From Sulfurimonas sp. HSL-1656 (GTDB taxonomy: Bacteria > Campylobacterota > Campylobacteria > Campylobacterales > Sulfurimonadaceae), in assembly GCF_039645585.1 (NCBI RefSeq), contig NZ_CP147915.1, forward strand, positions 1-64,000: a DNA stretch of 64,000 nt, read 5' to 3'. The stretch's first letter is position 1. Each line of letters starts with the position of its first letter. Positions 1 through 10,047 of this stretch are shown here, in pieces. The notes beneath the pieces are model-generated. The model was not told where the DNA came from, made no database searches, and worked only from the letters and a program-made list of their open reading frames with translations. Position numbers and translations under genes: made by a program.

Positions 1-23
1 GCATTCTGCTTCAAATTGTCTGC

Positions 24-46
24 TATAATTCACATCATTATTCACA
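24..46 (+). promoter_or_regulatory. dnaA promoter overlapping two DnaA-box-like sites (oriC1-like)
   Basis: A TATAAT preceded by TGC (an extended -10) lies at 24-29. It overlaps TAATTCACA at 26-34, and a second box, TTATTCACA, lies at 38-46. TTATTCACA resembles the DnaA boxes known for Campylobacterota. The overlap of box and -10 suggests that DnaA represses its own gene and that this is the upstream half of a bipartite origin. The region continues left of the window, so the number of boxes is unknown. Confidence 0.6.
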
Positions 47-76
47 TTGTGGAAATTATAGCGAACGGGAGCTGCG

Positions 77-1411
77 ATGACGATCGGCGATACGATTCTG
101 GAGATGCTTAAAGAAGAGATCAGCGAAGTTGAATACAACCGCTACGTCAAACAGATGAGCTTCCTTTCCAAGGCATCGCGCAGCGACCTTGCCGTGTTCG
201 AAGTGCCCAACCCCCTCATTGCCAACTGGATCAAGAACCGCTATACAAACAAGATCGCCCACCTGTTCGAGCTCAAAACCGGCACCTCCAGGGAGGTCAT
301 CATAAGGGTGAAAAAACCCAAAGGGGCCACCGGCAAAAGCGGCGGCTCGGTTACATCGGCTCCGGTCGAAGCACCGAAACACTCCATGCTCAACCCCGCC
401 TACACCTTTGAGAACTTCGTCGCCGGCAGCTCGAACCAGTTCGCCTATGCCGCGGCCAAGAGCGTCAGTGACCGTCCGGGGCAGGTCTACAACCCCCTCT
501 TTATCTACGGCGGGGTGGGTCTGGGTAAAACCCACCTCATGCAGGCGATCGGCAACGTGGGGCTGCTGCAGGGCAAAACCGTCGTCTACACCTCCGTCGA
601 GCAGTTCGTCAACGACTTTACGCGCCATCTGCGCAACCAGACCATGGACCGCTTCAAGGAGAAATACCGCCAGTGCGATCTGCTCCTGATCGACGACGTC
701 CAGTTCCTCAGCAACAAGATCCAGACCCAGGAGGAGTTTTTTCACACCTTCGAAACCCTGCGCAGCGAAGGCAAACAGATCGTCCTCACCGCCGACAAAC
801 CCCCCAAGCGCATCGCGGGCCTCGAAGCGCGGCTGCAGAGCCGGTTCGAATGGGGCCTCGTCGCCGATATCCAGCCCCCGGAACTGGAAACGAAGATCGC
901 CATCATCCGGAAAAAGTGCGACATCAACCGTGTTATCCTCGGAGACGACGTCGTCAACTATATCGCCACCGTCATCGACAACAACACCCGCGAGATCGAG
1001 GGGATCCTCTCCAAGCTGCACGCCTACTCCCAGCTGATGCACCAGGAGATCACCCTGGACTTCGCCAAAAACGCCCTGCGCGAACAGCTCCAGGAGAAGA
1101 GCGACAATATCTCCATCGACGGCATCATGAAAACCATCGCCAAAGAGCTCAACGTCAAACCCAGCGAGATCCGCTCCAAAAGCCGCAGCCGCAACATCGT
1201 CGCCGCCCGCCGCGTCGCCATCTACCTCGCCCGGGAACTGACCCCCATGTCCATGCCGCAGATCGCCCAGTATTTCGGGATGAAAGACCACAGCACCGTC
1301 AGCCATACGATGAAAAAGATCCACCAGCTTCTCGAAGAGGATGAGAACTTCAAGGTCAAGATCAACGAGCTGCATAACAAAATCACCGCCATGCCGCCGG
1401 AGAGTGTCTAA
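77..1411 (+). CDS. dnaA: Chromosomal replication initiator protein DnaA
   Basis: ATP-dependent initiator that binds DnaA boxes and melts the origin. At 444 aa it has the usual family length. Domain I is about residues 1-80, a short linker follows, then an AAA+ domain with Walker A GGVGLGKTH near residue 145 and Walker B LLLIDDVQF near 202. A C-terminal DNA-binding domain carries the DnaA signature DHSTVSHTMKKI near 404. The start is the first ATG after a GGGAGC ribosome-binding site. DnaA-box-like sites lie on both sides of the gene, as in the bipartite origins of Helicobacter and relatives. It is followed by dnaN and gyrB, the classical origin order. Identification is secure. Confidence 0.98.
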   Translation: MTIGDTILEMLKEEISEVEYNRYVKQMSFLSKASRSDLAVFEVPNPLIANWIKNRYTNKIAHLFELKTGTSREVIIRVKKPKGATGKSGGSVTSAPVEAPKHSMLNPAYTFENFVAGSSNQFAYAAAKSVSDRPGQVYNPLFIYGGVGLGKTHLMQAIGNVGLLQGKTVVYTSVEQFVNDFTRHLRNQTMDRFKEKYRQCDLLLIDDVQFLSNKIQTQEEFFHTFETLRSEGKQIVLTADKPPKRIAGLEARLQSRFEWGLVADIQPPELETKIAIIRKKCDINRVILGDDVVNYIATVIDNNTREIEGILSKLHAYSQLMHQEITLDFAKNALREQLQEKSDNISIDGIMKTIAKELNVKPSEIRSKSRSRNIVAARRVAIYLARELTPMSMPQIAQYFGMKDHSTVSHTMKKIHQLLEEDENFKVKINELHNKITAMPPESV

Positions 1412-1454
1412 AAAAGCGGCCAGAACCTATATTTTCTTTGCAAATAAAAAAAGA

Positions 1455-1460
1455 TATAAT
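1455..1460 (+). promoter_or_regulatory. Putative dnaN promoter -10 element
   Basis: TATAAT preceded by an A-rich stretch, about 145 bases before dnaN and inside the dnaA-dnaN gap. Transcription from here would run through the DnaA boxes and the AT-rich unwinding candidate. No good -35 is visible, which is common in this phylum. Confidence 0.4.
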
Positions 1461-1476
1461 GTGCCAAGTGAACAAA

Positions 1477-1594
1477 TGTGAAGAAGCTCTCCGGCTTTAT
1501 TCACATGGGAAGAGCCCCAAAAGTAGGGACGTTTTCTGCTTTTTCACAAAAAAACGGCAGACTACTATCATCTACTAAAAATTTAAATATATAA
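1477..1594 (+). other. Putative oriC2: DnaA boxes, DnaA-trio-like repeats and AT-rich unwinding region
   Basis: The dnaA-dnaN gap holds TGTGAAGAA at 1477-1485 (reverse-strand box with mismatches), a full TTATTCACA at 1497-1505 and TTTTTCACA at 1540-1548 (one mismatch). Next come a short GC-containing spacer and a run of ACT/ATC triplets at about 1561-1576. The AT-only tract AAAAATTTAAATATATAA at about 1577-1594 ends just before the dnaN ribosome-binding site. Box, spacer, trinucleotide repeats, then AT-rich DNA is the arrangement of the basal unwinding system described for Bacillus subtilis, and it fits the downstream oriC half known in Helicobacter pylori. Function is inferred from layout only. 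Confidence 0.7.
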
Positions 1595-1605
1595 CAGGAG
1601 TTTCG

Positions 1606-2676
1606 ATGCAGTTCGAGATCGCCAAATCCGTTTTGGAAAATATCCTGATCCACACCCAGCCGTTTCTGGAGAAAAAAGATCTCTCCCAGATCACCTCCCA
1701 CCTCTACTTCGAAGCGACTGCATCGAATACCCTGACCGTCAAAGCGACCGACTATGAGATCGGTCTTGTCATCGAAGCCGAAAACATTCATGTCTCCGAA
1801 CCCGGTATGGCCACCGCCAACGGAAAGAAACTCCTTGATATCGTCCGTATTCTCAGCGACGGCAACGTCAACCTTACGACCAAAGACGGTATGCTCGATA
1901 TCACCCAGGGCCACTCTGACTTCCAGCTTCCCATGTATAACGCCCAGGAGTTCCCTGCTTTTGCAAGCATCGAGAACAAACCCGGGGTCGAGATCGATTC
2001 TGGTCTGCTGATCAACTCCCTGAAAAAGATCACTCCGGCCGCAGACACTAACAACCCGAAATTCGAGCTCAACGGTGCCCTGATCGATATCAAAGCCGAT
2101 CAGATCAACTTCGTCGCTACCGATACCCGCCGCCTGGCCATCATCAGCCTCTCCCAGAACAACGGCAGCGAACTCTCATTGATCATTCCCAAAAAAGCGA
2201 TCATAGAGATCCAGAAGCTCTTTACCAGCAATATCGACATCTTCTACGATGCCACCCATCTGCTGATCAAATCCGACCAGTACACCTTCTTTACGAAACT
2301 GATCAACGGAAAGTTCCCCGACTACAACCGTATCATCCCCGCATCGACACGCTACAACCTCACCCTCCCCAAAAGCGACATCGTCAACGCCATCAAACAG
2401 ATCACGACGATCTCCAATGACATGAAACTGACCCTGGAAAGCGGCCGTATCCTTTTTGAAAGTCTCAGCGACGAGAACAACAAGGCCTCGACGGAGATCA
2501 ATGTCGATACGGGGATCGATTCGACGTTCGTCTTTGCTGTCAACAGCCGTTATATACTCGACTTCCTCGGGCAAATCGATCAGACCCAGTTCACGATCGG
2601 CCTGAACGAACCCAACATGCCTTTCATGCTGCAAGAAGAACAGTTCAAAACGATCGTCATGCCGATCGTCATCTGA
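1606..2676 (+). CDS. dnaN: DNA polymerase III beta subunit (sliding clamp)
   Basis: Ring-forming processivity clamp of DNA polymerase III. It has 356 aa, close to the usual 360-375, in three similar domains of about 120 residues. The N-terminus MQFEIAKSVLENIL and the C-terminus ending in MPIVI match the family pattern, where the hydrophobic C-terminal strand lines the partner-binding pocket. The ATG follows an AGGAG ribosome-binding site at 1596-1600. The gene sits directly downstream of the candidate origin. Position and sequence make the call secure. Confidence 0.96.
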   Translation: MQFEIAKSVLENILIHTQPFLEKKDLSQITSHLYFEATASNTLTVKATDYEIGLVIEAENIHVSEPGMATANGKKLLDIVRILSDGNVNLTTKDGMLDITQGHSDFQLPMYNAQEFPAFASIENKPGVEIDSGLLINSLKKITPAADTNNPKFELNGALIDIKADQINFVATDTRRLAIISLSQNNGSELSLIIPKKAIIEIQKLFTSNIDIFYDATHLLIKSDQYTFFTKLINGKFPDYNRIIPASTRYNLTLPKSDIVNAIKQITTISNDMKLTLESGRILFESLSDENNKASTEINVDTGIDSTFVFAVNSRYILDFLGQIDQTQFTIGLNEPNMPFMLQEEQFKTIVMPIVI

Positions 2677-2760
2677 CCCGACCTTCTCTTTTTTTTCCGC
2701 AGGCATTGCCTGCTCCTTTACTTCTCAGCCCATAAAATAAATTTATTAGCCCTTTTTGGA

Positions 2761-2766
2761 TAAAAT
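2761..2766 (+). promoter_or_regulatory. Putative gyrB promoter -10 element
   Basis: TAAAAT within TTTTTGGATAAAATTAAA, 28 bases before the gyrB start. T-rich DNA followed by GGATAAAAT is typical of housekeeping promoters in Campylobacterota. The hairpin-forming GCAGGC-TGCCTGC at about 2700-2714 separates it from dnaN. Confidence 0.45.
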
Positions 2767-2779
2767 TAAACCCATTTAG

Positions 2780-5107
<2,328 letters not shown>

Positions 5108-5110
5108 CCG

Positions 5111-6517
5111 ATGAGTCTGCTCTACCCCGAAGCCAAGGAGCGCGAAAACCGCTTCAAACTAGCCCTGCGGATGGGGCTCCCCGTATTTGCATTGGCGGTG
5201 ATCACCACGGCGTCGGTGATGTTCCGCTATTTCAATACGATTCCGACCACCTTCATCATCGTTGCTTTCAGTCTGCTCGGTATTATGGTCTACTACCTGT
5301 TTTACCTGATCTACCAGGGCTTTAACGAACGGATTACCGACCCCATAACCCACGCCTTCACCCGCGAATACTTCAGTACCATGATGCAGCGCGAACTGAA
5401 GCGAAAAGATTACACTTTATTCCTGCTCAGTGTCGTCAATCTTGGGGATATCAACCAGCGATACGGCTTTGCCAACGGGGACAAGATCCTCTACAACCTG
5501 GCCAACAGAATTGCCGAATACCTGAACGAGCATAAAATGGTCCGAGTACCGATCGCCCACTTCAAAGGGGGGGATTTTATTGTCGCACTGGAGGGGACGC
5601 AGGAGGAGTACGGTTCGATGATGGACTTGCTCTGCGTGAAATTCCAGCACTACAGCCTCGAGGAGATCGAGATCGATATCGTCGGTTCCATGACGGATAC
5701 GAACCATTCGCGTTCCATTGACAAACTGGTCGACTGGCTTTATGAACTGCAGGGCGAAAATGCGAAGATGCTCAAGGCGGACGAGGAGGAGATCGACCCC
5801 GATACGGTGGAGCATCTCGTTCTTGAGGCAGTCAATGCACGCGCCTTCTCCTACGCCTACCAGGCGGTGTACCAAGAGGGCAGGCCGGTACTTTTCGAAC
5901 AGGCCTTCAAGCTGGTCACAGGCGAGGGGAAACTCGTCCACCAGAAGCGATTTATGCCGGTGATCAACCGCCTGGGGCTGTCGCGCCGATTCGACGAGAT
6001 CCAGACTGAGGCGGCACTGGCGGAAGTCCCGACGCTTGTCGGGGAGCAGAAGATCGCCGTCAACGTCTCGCCCTCTTCGCTGCGTAACCCGCTCTTCTTG
6101 GAGCATGTCATGATGCTGCTCTCCAACAATGAGAGACTCCGCTCCCGCCTCGTATTCGTTATCAGCGAGAGCAACTTCTACCACCAGACGCAGCAGTTCA
6201 ATACCCGCCTGCAGGCCTTTCGGCGTGCGGGTGTGGACATAGCGCTCGATCGCCTGGGCGGCCTGCATGCTTCCATGCGATATCTGCAGGACCTCGACGT
6301 GGATATGATCCGGTATGAGAGTTCGCTCGGCAAAGGGGCGAGCGAACCGAAAGTGCGGGCATTGCTCGAGGGGCTGCAGCAGACGGTCAAAACCCTGGGA
6401 TACCGCAGCTGGATCCGGATGATCGAAGATGAAAAGTCCTACGACGCTGCCAAGGCGGTCGGGATCGATTTGATCCAGGGGAACTACCTCAGTCCCATAG
6501 ACACTATCAAGGAGTAA
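5111..6517 (+). CDS. Membrane-anchored degenerate GGDEF/EAL-type protein
   Basis: Likely a signalling or c-di-GMP receptor protein rather than an enzyme. It has 468 aa. Two hydrophobic segments lie at about residues 17-37 and 45-68. A GGDEF-like region (about 85-210) keeps the fold but has GGDFI instead of GGDEF near residue 153. An EAL-like region follows (about 240-465) in which the catalytic EAL position reads FEQ and other metal-binding acids are not obvious, although VNVSPSSLRNP and DIALDRLGG are recognisable. Such double degeneracy is known in LapD-type receptors, but the periplasmic domain of LapD is missing here. It begins 4 bases after gyrB and ends 4 bases before queF, so it is probably in the same transcript. 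Ligand and output are unknown. Confidence 0.75.
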   Translation: MSLLYPEAKERENRFKLALRMGLPVFALAVITTASVMFRYFNTIPTTFIIVAFSLLGIMVYYLFYLIYQGFNERITDPITHAFTREYFSTMMQRELKRKDYTLFLLSVVNLGDINQRYGFANGDKILYNLANRIAEYLNEHKMVRVPIAHFKGGDFIVALEGTQEEYGSMMDLLCVKFQHYSLEEIEIDIVGSMTDTNHSRSIDKLVDWLYELQGENAKMLKADEEEIDPDTVEHLVLEAVNARAFSYAYQAVYQEGRPVLFEQAFKLVTGEGKLVHQKRFMPVINRLGLSRRFDEIQTEAALAEVPTLVGEQKIAVNVSPSSLRNPLFLEHVMMLLSNNERLRSRLVFVISESNFYHQTQQFNTRLQAFRRAGVDIALDRLGGLHASMRYLQDLDVDMIRYESSLGKGASEPKVRALLEGLQQTVKTLGYRSWIRMIEDEKSYDAAKAVGIDLIQGNYLSPIDTIKE

Positions 6518-6520
6518 CGA

Positions 6521-6904
6521 ATGAAATACGGTGAAGAGATTATTGCAAATTTCGATGTGGAAAAAGATCTGGAGATCTGGCCGAACGAACACAAACGCGA
6601 CTATGTGATCAAGATGACCCTGCCGGAGTTCAGCTGTCTCTGCCCGCGCAGCGGCTACCCGGATTATGCGACCATCTACCTGGAATATACGCCGGACGAA
6701 TGGGTCGTCGAACTCAAGGCGATCAAACTCTATATCAACGCGTTCCGCGACCGGCACATCTCCCATGAAAACAGCGCGAACGAGATCTATGAGGTCCTGG
6801 AGCGCAAACTTAAACCGAAGTGGATGAAAATCACGGCTGACTACAATCCCCGCGGGAATGTTCACACGGTGATCGAGATCGACAGCAGCCGGATAACAAA
6901 ATAA
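6521..6904 (+). CDS. queF: NADPH-dependent preQ0 reductase (QueF)
   Basis: Reduces 7-cyano-7-deazaguanine (preQ0) to preQ1 in queuosine tRNA modification. It has 127 aa, the short single-domain (YkvM-like) QueF type. The catalytic cysteine lies in CLCPRSGYPDYA (second Cys), and the NADPH-binding QueF motif reads ELKAIKLYINAF. The conserved HENSANEI and NPRGNVHTVIEID segments are present. It starts 4 bases after the preceding stop with TCAAGGAG as ribosome-binding site. No other queuosine genes are in the window. Confidence 0.95.
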   Translation: MKYGEEIIANFDVEKDLEIWPNEHKRDYVIKMTLPEFSCLCPRSGYPDYATIYLEYTPDEWVVELKAIKLYINAFRDRHISHENSANEIYEVLERKLKPKWMKITADYNPRGNVHTVIEIDSSRITK

Positions 6905-6956
6905 ATCATATAAATAATATTAATATTATGATGCCATAATATTTAACGATTCTGTG

Positions 6957-6962
6957 GTAAAA
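6957..6962 (+). promoter_or_regulatory. Putative -10 element for the downstream small gene
   Basis: TAAAAT preceded by TGTGG, inside a short AT-rich gap after queF and 37 bases before the next start. It matches the promoter style seen before gyrB. Confidence 0.4.
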
Positions 6963-6999
6963 TCCGACCCAGTATTCCATGAGGAACCAAGGGAGAAAA

Positions 7000-7341
7000 A
7001 TGCAAGAGTCACTGGCGGATTACTTTCAGACGCAGATGGAGCGTCAACTGGCCAAACGCAGCAGTGAAGGCACGGAAGCGATTATGATGGATATGCGGGA
7101 CGACGGCATCGATTTTTATGCGGTTCTCAAGCAGGATCAACCGCTCTGTTACTTCTGCCGGGGCATCCGGTACTTCAAATCCCCCGAGGGGTCCTTTACG
7201 ATGCAGGCTGCGGACGGTACGGGGCTTCCCATCGATGAGAATGAATACCGCAGCCGTCTCGATTATGCGCTCTCGTGCATCGGTGCCAGTTCCGAAACCG
7301 GCATCGGTGTGCTCGTGAAGAAACATATCAAGCCCCTCTGA
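7000..7341 (+). CDS. Conserved hypothetical protein (113 aa)
   Basis: No family was recognised. The product is soluble and acidic in part, with no signal peptide or membrane segment. A single CYFC motif (PLCYFCRGIRYFKS) sits near residue 45 and could bind metal or form a disulfide. An upstream ATG at 6979 is in frame. The start at 7000 was chosen because GGGAG at 6991-6995 lies at the right distance. The stop overlaps the sixA start as TGATG, so the two genes are probably translationally coupled. Confidence 0.7.
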   Translation: MQESLADYFQTQMERQLAKRSSEGTEAIMMDMRDDGIDFYAVLKQDQPLCYFCRGIRYFKSPEGSFTMQAADGTGLPIDENEYRSRLDYALSCIGASSETGIGVLVKKHIKPL

Positions 7342-7826
7342 TGCGCACCCTGACACTGATGCGGCATGCGAAGTCCTCCTGGGAGGACCCTGCCCTCGGT
7401 GATCATGAACGCCCCCTTAATCCCCGCGGCAGGAAAGCGGCCAAAACCATGGCGCAGCGTCTTTATGCCGAACACTATACCCCTGATCTCGTTCTGGTCT
7501 CATCCGCCCTGCGTACGCAGCAGACGGCCGCGGCCCTGCAGAAAGCCTATGACGGCGGGCTGGTCCTGCAAACCGAACCGTTACTGTACGAGGCAGGTTC
7601 CGGGACATATGCCGACGTGATCCGCCGCGTTGATGATGACGTACAGTCGCTGATGATCATCGGGCACAACCCGACGATGGAGTGGATGGCTGAAGCGATG
7701 GGGGGCAGGGCCTACCATATGCCGACCGCATCCTACATACGGTTCCGTGTCCCCTGCAGCTGGTCAGAGTTTCGTTTTGAGCGTTTTGAAACGCTGGCGT
7801 ACGACTATCCCAAATCCGACAAATAA
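7341..7826 (+). CDS. sixA: Phosphohistidine phosphatase SixA-like
   Basis: Histidine phosphatase superfamily member; SixA removes phosphate from phosphohistidine proteins such as ArcB HPt domains and NPr. It has 161 aa. The catalytic RHG-type motif is LMRHAKSSW at residues 7-15, and the second catalytic histidine is in IIGHNPTMEW near residue 112. An open frame extends upstream to 7275, but the family N-terminus MRTLTLMRHAK begins at 7341 and couples to the preceding stop. The 3 prime end overlaps the convergent CCA-adding enzyme gene by 22 bases. The target protein is unknown. Confidence 0.85.
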   Translation: MRTLTLMRHAKSSWEDPALGDHERPLNPRGRKAAKTMAQRLYAEHYTPDLVLVSSALRTQQTAAALQKAYDGGLVLQTEPLLYEAGSGTYADVIRRVDDDVQSLMIIGHNPTMEWMAEAMGGRAYHMPTASYIRFRVPCSWSEFRFERFETLAYDYPKSDK

Positions 7827-9091
7827 TTTTCCAGCCACATCTTTGCACCTGCTTCATCGTTGAATGCTTCTTCGAGCTGGGCGTCATAGGCCGCATCCAG
7901 GATCGTCTTGAAACGGGGGGAGGGTTCCAGTCCGGCGGCAATGAGTGCCTCCCCGCCGAGCAGCGGGACCCTTGGGCCTGTCAGTACGTCCAGTCTTTCC
8001 GCTTTTTGCAGCAGCCATGTCACGGCATCGCTTGTTTCGGCGGCGGGGTGGCGGCCGCGGTAGCAGGCTTCGGCGACGGCGGCGACGGCATCGATTCGGA
8101 CCCGTTTCGCCAGGTGCATCACGTCGGCATCCGACGCGGCTTCGGCGTAGAGCCGTTCCGGTTCGCCGTGATACCGGACATACTCAAGCGTGTCCAAAAC
8201 AAGCCGTTTGTCGTCGGTGAGTGTTGTGAGGAACGCGTTAGGGTCTTGAACGCCGATGCAGAGCGGTGCGAGCATCAGGGCGAGCGGATCCGTGTCGACG
8301 CGGTAGCGCACTTCTGCCATCGTATCCAGGGCGCGCAGTACGACTTTCCACAGATCGGTCGCCTGCAGTGTTGCAAGTTCCGGGAAAAAGGGTGTGATGT
8401 GCAGCCGGGTCATCGTCTCGAACCCAACCGAGGGGGCCTCCGATTTGAGCAGCAGCTTTTTAAACTCTTCGAAGATGCGCTCTTTGGGGAGTTCGGCCAG
8501 CGCCCCCGCGTTCATCATCTTTTGCGACAGTTGCAGGAGCTGCGCATCCGGGACGAGATGAAAACGGGCGCTGAACTGCACCGCACGCAGCAGCCGAAGC
8601 GGGTCTTCGACGAAGGTACTTTCATTGACGCAGCGCAGGGTTCTGTTTTCCAGGTCCGTCTCTCCGCGGTAGGGGTCGAGCAGTTGACGGGCGATGGGGT
8701 CGTAGCCGATGGCATTGACGGTAAAATCGCGCCGTTTGGCTGCCGTTTTAAAATCAAACGTTTCAAACGTCTTAACGGCGAACCCCGTGTGGCCCGGCCC
8801 GGTTTTCGTCTCGGTGCGGGGAAGGGAGAGGTCGAGGTCGTAGCCCCCCAGGTTCAGCTTCAGGACGCCGAAGGATTTGCCGACACTGTTGACGCTGCCG
8901 AAGGGTGCGAGCAGCGGGGTCAGGGCCTCCAGGGAGCCGGCGCCGAAACACTCGATGTCGATGTCCTTGCCGGGGAGTCCCAGCAGCGCGTCGCGCACAT
9001 AACCGCCGACGAGCACGGGACGGACTCCCCCTGCGGAGAGGGCGTCGATAAGCGGGGCGAGGGCGTCGGGGAGTGCGGGCATCGGCTTCAT
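7805..9091 (-). CDS. cca: CCA tRNA nucleotidyltransferase / poly(A) polymerase family
   Basis: Adds or repairs the 3 prime CCA end of tRNAs. It has 428 aa, a class II nucleotidyltransferase. The flexible motif GGYVRDALLG is near residue 29 and the catalytic DIDIECFG carboxylates near 43. RRDFTVNAIGYD is near 119, followed by the ERhhxExxxhh-like helix KERIFEEFKKLLL near 200. The C-terminal part is a less conserved helical body. Whether the enzyme adds CCA alone or, as in split systems, only part of it cannot be decided from sequence. The stop lies inside the convergent sixA gene. Confidence 0.88.
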   Translation of the reverse strand: MKPMPALPDALAPLIDALSAGGVRPVLVGGYVRDALLGLPGKDIDIECFGAGSLEALTPLLAPFGSVNSVGKSFGVLKLNLGGYDLDLSLPRTETKTGPGHTGFAVKTFETFDFKTAAKRRDFTVNAIGYDPIARQLLDPYRGETDLENRTLRCVNESTFVEDPLRLLRAVQFSARFHLVPDAQLLQLSQKMMNAGALAELPKERIFEEFKKLLLKSEAPSVGFETMTRLHITPFFPELATLQATDLWKVVLRALDTMAEVRYRVDTDPLALMLAPLCIGVQDPNAFLTTLTDDKRLVLDTLEYVRYHGEPERLYAEAASDADVMHLAKRVRIDAVAAVAEACYRGRHPAAETSDAVTWLLQKAERLDVLTGPRVPLLGGEALIAAGLEPSPRFKTILDAAYDAQLEEAFNDEAGAKMWLENYLSDLG

Positions 9092-9117
9092 ACCGTTATT
9101 GTATCAAAGGCTTTTGC

Positions 9118-9123
9118 TATAAT
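9118..9123 (+). promoter_or_regulatory. Putative yebC promoter -10 element
   Basis: TATAAT preceded by TTTTGC (extended -10 type), 42 bases before the chosen yebC start and in the divergent gap with the cca gene. Confidence 0.5.
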
Positions 9124-9164
9124 TGCGGAAACCAAAGGGGAGACCCCCTAGTAAAGAGGATACG

Positions 9165-9875
9165 ATGGGAAGAGCGTTCGAGTACCGCCGCGCGGCGAAA
9201 GAGAAGCGCTGGGGCACTATGTCCCGGATTTTTCCGAAACTGGCCAAGACGATTACGATGGCGGCCAAAGCGGGGGGAGCTGACCCCGATATGAACCCGC
9301 AGCTGCGTCTGGCGATCCAGACTGCCAAAGCGCAGAACATGCCCAAGGACAACATTGAGGCGGCGATCAAGCGTGCGAGCGGGAAGGATGCCGCCGACAT
9401 CGCCGAGGTCAACTTCGAAGGGAAGGGGCCGCACGGCGCCCTGATCTTCGTCGAGTGTGCGACGGACAACAACAACCGTACCGTCGCCAACGTCCGCAGC
9501 TACTTCAACAAAAGCGGCGGCGAACTGCTCAAAACCGGTTCGCTCGAGTTTATGTTCGACCGCAAAGCGGTCTTCGAATTCGACGCGCCCGAAGGGACGG
9601 ACCTCGAAGAGCTTGAGCTCGAGCTGATCGATGCCGGTCTTGACGAACTGGATGAGAATGAGGGTACGGTCTACGTCTACGGCGACTACACCAGTTTCGG
9701 TTCACTCCAGGAGGCCCTGGAGGGGATGGGTATCGAGGTGAAGAAGGCCTCCCTGCAGCGGGTTCCGAACAATCCGCAAAGCTTCACCGAGGAGCAGATG
9801 GAAGAGGTCGAAAAGCTCATCGACAAGCTCGAAGAGGACGATGACGTCCAGGCCGTCTACACGAACATCGAATAA
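9165..9875 (+). CDS. YebC/PmpR/TACO1 family protein
   Basis: Family members act as translation factors relieving ribosome stalling or as transcriptional regulators; which applies here is unknown. It has 236 aa, the usual size. The N-terminus [20 protein letters not shown] is diagnostic, as are the following basic region with DPDMNPQLR and the [13 protein letters not shown] segment. The C-terminal half is highly acidic. An open frame reaches back to 9123, but the family start MGRAFEYR and an AGAGGA ribosome-binding site at 9155-9160 fix the start at 9165. It is transcribed from the TATAAT at 9118, divergent from cca. Confidence 0.92.
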   Translation: MGRAFEYRRAAKEKRWGTMSRIFPKLAKTITMAAKAGGADPDMNPQLRLAIQTAKAQNMPKDNIEAAIKRASGKDAADIAEVNFEGKGPHGALIFVECATDNNNRTVANVRSYFNKSGGELLKTGSLEFMFDRKAVFEFDAPEGTDLEELELELIDAGLDELDENEGTVYVYGDYTSFGSLQEALEGMGIEVKKASLQRVPNNPQSFTEEQMEEVEKLIDKLEEDDDVQAVYTNIE

Positions 9876-10047
9876 CTTCCGGCGGGGCAACTGCCTCCCT
9901 GCTGTCCACCCACTGCCTTATTTGTAATCATTCTGCCACACTGCCGCGATACGATTTTGGTTATCATAGCTGTTTGAATGCCATTTCCGGTCTGTGAACC
10001 GGGAACGTGTTTTGGCGCAATGTCCGGAAGGACTCGGAAGGATTGCG

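Noticed and set aside
56-1375. A 439-codon open frame antisense to dnaA
   Set aside because: It mirrors dnaA, with no family match and no plausible start signal. Similar mirror frames occur opposite gyrB, the RND pump gene and the receptor genes.
2700-2714. Hairpin GCAGGC-AT-TGCCTGC after dnaN
   Set aside because: The T-run lies before and not after the hairpin for plus-strand transcription, so I do not call it a terminator.
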